A stretch of 8,165 nt of DNA from Clostridia bacterium (lineage in GTDB: Bacteria; Bacillota_A; Clostridia; Lachnospirales; Lachnospiraceae): the NCBI GenBank assembly GCA_012515365.1, contig JAAYYM010000710.1, positions 1 through 8,165 on the forward strand. The letters run 5' to 3'. How positions within the stretch are numbered: position 1 is the first letter of the stretch; each line of letters opens with the position of its first letter. Both the position numbers and the translations under genes were made by a program. Below are positions 5,173 through 8,165 of the stretch, in pieces. Below the pieces are notes generated by a model. It ran no database searches, was not told where the DNA came from, and was given only the letters and a program-made list of their open reading frames with translations.

Positions 5173-5201
5173 TAATCTTTGAGTCTCCTTTTTTCATAGT
5201 A

Positions 5202-5234
5202 ATAGGGGAAATTATATAAAATAATTTCCCCTAT
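5202..5234. repeat. Perfect 14-bp inverted repeat between the response regulator and DUF368 genes
   Basis: ATAGGGGAAATTAT (5202-5215) and ATAATTTCCCCTAT (5221-5234) are exact reverse complements around ATAAA. No T-run follows on the minus strand, so it is not a classical intrinsic terminator. A possible leftward promoter (CTGACA, 17 bases, TAGTAT, at about 5236-5264) lies just upstream in the minus direction, which would place the repeat in the DUF368 leader. It may be an operator, an mRNA-stabilising hairpin or a weak terminator. Confidence 0.6.
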
Positions 5235-5302
5235 ATACTAAAGGATATGCTTTTTTATGTCAGTTAAATACAGATTTCTTAACAAAATCTAAATTTAACC
5301 TA

Positions 5303-5992
5303 TTATATCTTAAATCGATATCCAACACCCCATATCGTCTCAATATACTGTGGCTTTGCAGTATCAAATTCAATCTTTTCACGAATTTTCTTAATATGCA
5401 CGGTAACCGTTGCAATATCTCCGATAGAATCCATATCCCATATTTCCCGGAACAACTCTTCCTTTGTATATACATGGTTAGGGTTCTGTGCCATAAATGT
5501 CAATAAATCAAATTCCTTGGTCGTAAAGTTCTTCTCTTCACCATCCACATAAACTCTTCTTGCCGTCTTATCAATGCGAAGTCCTCTGATTTCCACAATT
5601 TCATTTGCATTGGCATTGCTTCCAATCAGCCGCTCATAACGCGCAAGATGTGCCTTTACCCTTGCTACCAATTCACTCGGGCTAAACGGCTTCGTGATAT
5701 AATCGTCAGCACCAAGTCCTAATCCTCTGATTTTATCGATGTCATCCTTCTTTGCCGATACCATGATAATGGGAATATTCTTGGCAATTCTAATCTGTTT
5801 GCAAATTTCAAATCCGTCTACATTTGGCAACATCAAATCCAGGATAAATAAATCAAAATCCTCTTCTAATGCTCTTGCAAGCCCTGTGTCTCCCGAATTT
5901 TCTATTTCTACCTCAAAGCCCGATAATTCAAGATAGTCTTTCTCCAGTTCCGCAATGGATTCCTCATCCTCAACTATTAATATTCTGTTCAT
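5303..5992 (-). CDS. OmpR/PhoB-family response regulator
   Basis: A 229-residue, full-length two-component response regulator. The receiver domain covers residues 1-118: acidic pocket E8-D9, phospho-acceptor D52 in LFILDLMLP, switch S79 in IIMVSAK, and K101 in DDYITKPF. The winged-helix DNA-binding domain covers about 132-228 (VYVDGEEKNFTTKEFDLLTFMAQNP, then TVTVHIKKIREKIE and the closing IETIWGVGYRF). The start ATG at 5990-5992 has GGGAGGT about nine bases upstream, inside the 3' end of the kinase gene; the two frames overlap by 23 bases, so kinase and regulator are translationally coupled. The order, kinase first and regulator second, is the less usual one. The target genes are not shown by the sequence; the DUF368 gene directly downstream is the obvious candidate. 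Confidence 0.95.
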   Translation of the reverse strand: MNRILIVEDEESIAELEKDYLELSGFEVEIENSGDTGLARALEEDFDLFILDLMLPNVDGFEICKQIRIAKNIPIIMVSAKKDDIDKIRGLGLGADDYITKPFSPSELVARVKAHLARYERLIGSNANANEIVEIRGLRIDKTARRVYVDGEEKNFTTKEFDLLTFMAQNPNHVYTKEELFREIWDMDSIGDIATVTVHIKKIREKIEFDTAKPQYIETIWGVGYRFKI

Positions 5993-7475
5993 CTTCTATT
6001 ACCTCCCGGTATTTTCTCAGGCAAAAATGTATCGTTGTTCCGATGCCTTCTTTACTGGTTGCCCATATATATCCACCATGATCTTCAATGATTTTCTTAA
6101 CAATTGATAATCCGATTCCACTTCCGCCCTGCGAAGAATTTCTGGAAGCATCTGTACGATAAAATCGTTCAAAGATACTTGGCAGGTCTTTTGTGGCAAT
6201 TCCCTTTCCATTATCTTCAATTTCTACCTGAATGGCATCTCCGATATCAATAATATGAATATTGACAATACCTCGCGGCTTATCGATATATTTTACGGAA
6301 TTACCAATGATGTTATTGATGACGCGTCGCAACTGCTCCGGATCTGCAATAATACGAACGTCCTTATCCAGATAATTCATATAATGCAGTGTAATGTTCT
6401 TATCCTCAAGTTCCATTCCCACTTCTTCGACACAATCTCGGAAATATTCATCCACATTAATTCTATGAAAGTTATAGGGGATACGATTGGTATCAATCCT
6501 GGAATAAAGCGTCAACTCATTAATCAGACGATCCATTTCATTTGCTTTATTATATATCGTTTTGATATACTTATCCATCTTTTCCGGTGTATCTGCTACA
6601 CCGTCCATAATTCCCTCCACATACCCTTTAATTGCTGTAATCGGAGTCTTCAAATCATGGGAAATGTTGCTCACAAGCTCGCGGTTTTCGGTATCATATT
6701 GTACCTTTGATTCTGTTGATTCCTTCAGGCGCTTGCGCATCTCTTCAAAGTCTCGGCACAAATGTCCGATTTCATCATCGCTGTCTGCCTCTATTGTAAA
6801 ATCCAGATTGCCGTCCGCAATATTCTGCATAGCTTTATTTAACTTATTTACAGGAATGACAATACTTCGATAAGTCCACGACGTCATCAAAACACTGGTC
6901 AATATCAAAATCAAAGTAATCACCATGATAACATTCAAAATAAATGAGTTCGGCATCAAACTGGTAACCTTTGTAATAATCAGCACACTGCCTTGATCCC
7001 CATCCGCCGATGTAAAATCTATTTTCTTTAACAGCCGTTGTATATCTCCAAAGTAGAAATCTCCGGCACTTCCGAATTCACCATTCTCATACTTCGGGAG
7101 TAGACTTGCAACCGTGGAGAAATCGTCTTCATTTCCGATATAATAATTTTCATTGCCAATTCTGATAATCAGATAGGAAGACTTACTCTGTAACTCGGAA
7201 TTAACATTTCTCAGATATTCTTTATCCTGCAACAGCGATGGATTTACATCTGCTGTCCTACTCAACTGCTCATATATATTTCTGGTTACCTTACTGAATG
7301 CCTGCACGGGATTCAGCATAATACCATAACTGCTGCCTTCTTCTTCAATACCATAGGTCGTCTTAATATTGCGCATTTGAACAACACCCAGAACCAAAAT
7401 AGAACAGGTTGCAAGGATAATCGGCAAAATAACAATGGTACATGCAGTAATGGTCAGCTTGGTCTTTAACTTCAT
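5970..7475 (-). CDS. Membrane sensor histidine kinase with HAMP domain
   Basis: A 501-residue sensor kinase, the partner of the overlapping response regulator. The first membrane segment spans about residues 7-33. An extracytoplasmic sensor region of about 140 residues follows, with no domain I recognise, and then a second membrane segment at about 177-198. HAMP covers about 199-252. The HisKA domain has the phosphorylated H273 in SNISHDLKTPIT. The HATPase domain has an N-box at 387-394 (NNIIGNSV), G1 box DNGKGI at 421-426, F box IFERFYR, and G2 box GGSGIGLSIVKK from 450. All catalytic motifs are intact. The frame extends upstream to a TTG at 7496, but the ATG at 7473-7475 has GAGGAG six bases before it and leads straight into the basic MKLKTKLT membrane entry, so I chose that. 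The ligand is unknown. The domain order fits kinases responding to envelope or antimicrobial-peptide stress, but that is only a possibility. Confidence 0.93.
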   Translation of the reverse strand: MKLKTKLTITACTIVILPIILATCSILVLGVVQMRNIKTTYGIEEEGSSYGIMLNPVQAFSKVTRNIYEQLSRTADVNPSLLQDKEYLRNVNSELQSKSSYLIIRIGNENYYIGNEDDFSTVASLLPKYENGEFGSAGDFYFGDIQRLLKKIDFTSADGDQGSVLIITKVTSLMPNSFILNVIMVITLILILTSVLMTSWTYRSIVIPVNKLNKAMQNIADGNLDFTIEADSDDEIGHLCRDFEEMRKRLKESTESKVQYDTENRELVSNISHDLKTPITAIKGYVEGIMDGVADTPEKMDKYIKTIYNKANEMDRLINELTLYSRIDTNRIPYNFHRINVDEYFRDCVEEVGMELEDKNITLHYMNYLDKDVRIIADPEQLRRVINNIIGNSVKYIDKPRGIVNIHIIDIGDAIQVEIEDNGKGIATKDLPSIFERFYRTDASRNSSQGGSGIGLSIVKKIIEDHGGYIWATSKEGIGTTIHFCLRKYREVIEDEQNINS

Positions 7476-7526
7476 ATCGTTCTCCTCGGCTTTCAACAGT
7501 AACTGAAAACCTCATATATAATGGTA

Positions 7527-7535
7527 AGTATATCA
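7527..7535 (-). promoter_or_regulatory. Possible extended -10 promoter for the kinase operon
   Basis: On the minus strand TGATATACT forms an extended -10 element (TATACT at 7527-7532), about 52 bases upstream of the kinase ATG. No good -35 is seen at 17 bases (GCGAAC), which is tolerated with an extended -10. Confidence 0.4.
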
Positions 7536-7609
7536 TACTTTTGTACCATGTTCGCTATAAATACTCTAAACATTTCTAAAATTAGTATAAATTTATTTCT
7601 CTCATTTTA

Positions 7610-7647
7610 TTGACAGATATGCTATTCATGCTTTATAATAATATCAA
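7610..7647 (+). promoter_or_regulatory. Vegetative promoter of the PerR-like gene with a possible PerR box
   Basis: TTGACA (7610-7615), an 18-base spacer and TATAAT (7634-7639) make a near-ideal sigma-A promoter. TTATAATAATATCAA (7633-7647) covers the -10 and matches the PerR box consensus TTATAATTATTATAA at 11 of 15 positions, with the left half perfect. This would allow autoregulation; the promoter is firm, the operator is inferred. Confidence 0.6.
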
Positions 7648-7682
7648 TAACTATTACTGATGTTAGACTGGAGGTGATTTCT

Positions 7683-8075
7683 TTGAATTTGAAATACAGT
7701 CGTCAAAGAGAAGCAATCAAAGAATTTCTGATGACCAGAAAAGACCATCCAACTGCGGATATTGTATACACAAATGTAAAACAAGAATTTCCTAACATTA
7801 GTTTAGGCACCGTATACCGCAACCTTACCTTGTTATCGGATATCGGAGAAATACAGAAATTGAATATGGGTGACGGAGCAGACCACTTTGATGCCAATAT
7901 CATGCCGCATTATCATTTTGTTTGTACAGAATGCGGAAGCGTCATTGATTTAGAAATGAAAGATTTATTAAAGATTGATGAAGATGCAGGACTGCATTTT
8001 CCCGGCAGAGTAGATGGACATGTTACTTATTTTTATGGCGAATGCCAAAAATGCCTTACGCAAAACAAAAATTAA
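7683..8075 (+). CDS. perR: Fur-family metalloregulator, PerR type (peroxide stress)
   Basis: A 130-residue Fur-family repressor. The N-terminal winged helix (about 1-75) has the typical HPTADIVYTNVKQEFPNISLGTVYRNLTLL. The C-terminal metal and dimer domain follows. Compared with Bacillus PerR, the full ligand set is visible: H22, D70, H76, H78 and D89 for the regulatory iron or manganese site, and C81, C84, C121 and C124 for the structural zinc site. This pattern favours PerR over Fur or Zur. By family knowledge, iron-bound PerR is inactivated when peroxide oxidises its histidine ligands, releasing oxidative-stress genes. The start is a TTG at 7683-7685: GGAGG at 7670-7674 sits eight bases before it, and the upstream in-frame GTG at 7674 overlaps that site and cannot be used. 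The gene is divergent from the kinase operon and ends in its own terminator. It appears monocistronic. Confidence 0.85.
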   Translation: MNLKYSRQREAIKEFLMTRKDHPTADIVYTNVKQEFPNISLGTVYRNLTLLSDIGEIQKLNMGDGADHFDANIMPHYHFVCTECGSVIDLEMKDLLKIDEDAGLHFPGRVDGHVTYFYGECQKCLTQNKN

Positions 8076-8082
8076 CAAACCT

Positions 8083-8128
8083 AAAGCCGACTCCTTCGAT
8101 GAATATTCAGGGAGTCGGCTTTCTCATT
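8083..8128 (+). terminator. Intrinsic terminator after the PerR-like gene
   Basis: AAAGCCGACTCC (8083-8094) and GGAGTCGGCTTT (8111-8122) form a perfect 12-bp stem around a 16-base loop that itself contains the palindrome TGAATATTCA. TTTCTCATTTTT follows. It begins eight bases after the stop codon. Confidence 0.9.
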
Positions 8129-8165
8129 TTTATGTAATAATAAATGCTGTAACACGTTTCACACT

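Overview
The window looks like a low-GC Firmicute of class Clostridia, most likely Lachnospiraceae. The signs are AT-rich spacers, strong AGGAGG-type ribosome binding sites, the RepA_N/DUF6017 replication initiator, and the overall protein style. It spans the end of an integrated mobile element (about 1-2237) and the chromosome beyond it (about 2238-8165).

Mobile element, minus strand, read right to left. An excisionase-like helix-turn-helix protein (1760-1996) is followed by a hairpin with a U-tract (1711-1748). Next come a RepA_N replication initiator (761-1690), a small ribbon-helix-helix/ParR-like protein (452-751), and the first 104 codons of a MobA/MobL-type relaxase that runs off the left edge (1-312). 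The DNA between the last two genes is packed with inverted repeats. A large two-armed one (401-448) is a plausible oriT core. It is flanked by two gap-free copies of a 54-nt two-hairpin module (327-380 and 480-533) whose stems differ only by compensated base-pair changes. This is the most striking structure in the window. No integrase is visible; it is presumably at the other end of the element.

Junction. At 2238-2290 lies the 3' part of a tRNA-Ser(CGA) gene, from the anticodon loop to the discriminator base. No matching 5' half is present, and the tRNA terminator follows. This is what the distal att site of an element inserted in a tRNA-Ser gene looks like.

Just beyond is a promoter, a structured RNA leader ending in a strong terminator (about 2374-2470), and a 50-codon DUF3800 relic. 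The relic keeps the family's N-terminus and what looks like its C-terminus, but has lost the middle.

Chromosome, minus-strand cluster, in transcription order: a sensor histidine kinase (5970-7475), an OmpR-family response regulator (5303-5992, overlapping the kinase), a DUF368/PopT-type polyprenyl-phosphate transporter (4330-5172), a small protein (4092-4283), and an AlbA_2/Schlafen plus ATPase plus winged-helix protein (2638-4095, overlapping the small gene by ATGA). A two-component system controlling a lipid-carrier recycling protein is a reasonable reading, but it is inferred from order only.

Divergent from the kinase is a PerR-type Fur-family regulator (7683-8075) with a near-consensus promoter, a possible PerR box over its -10, and a terminator. 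The last 40 bases hold nothing I can assign.
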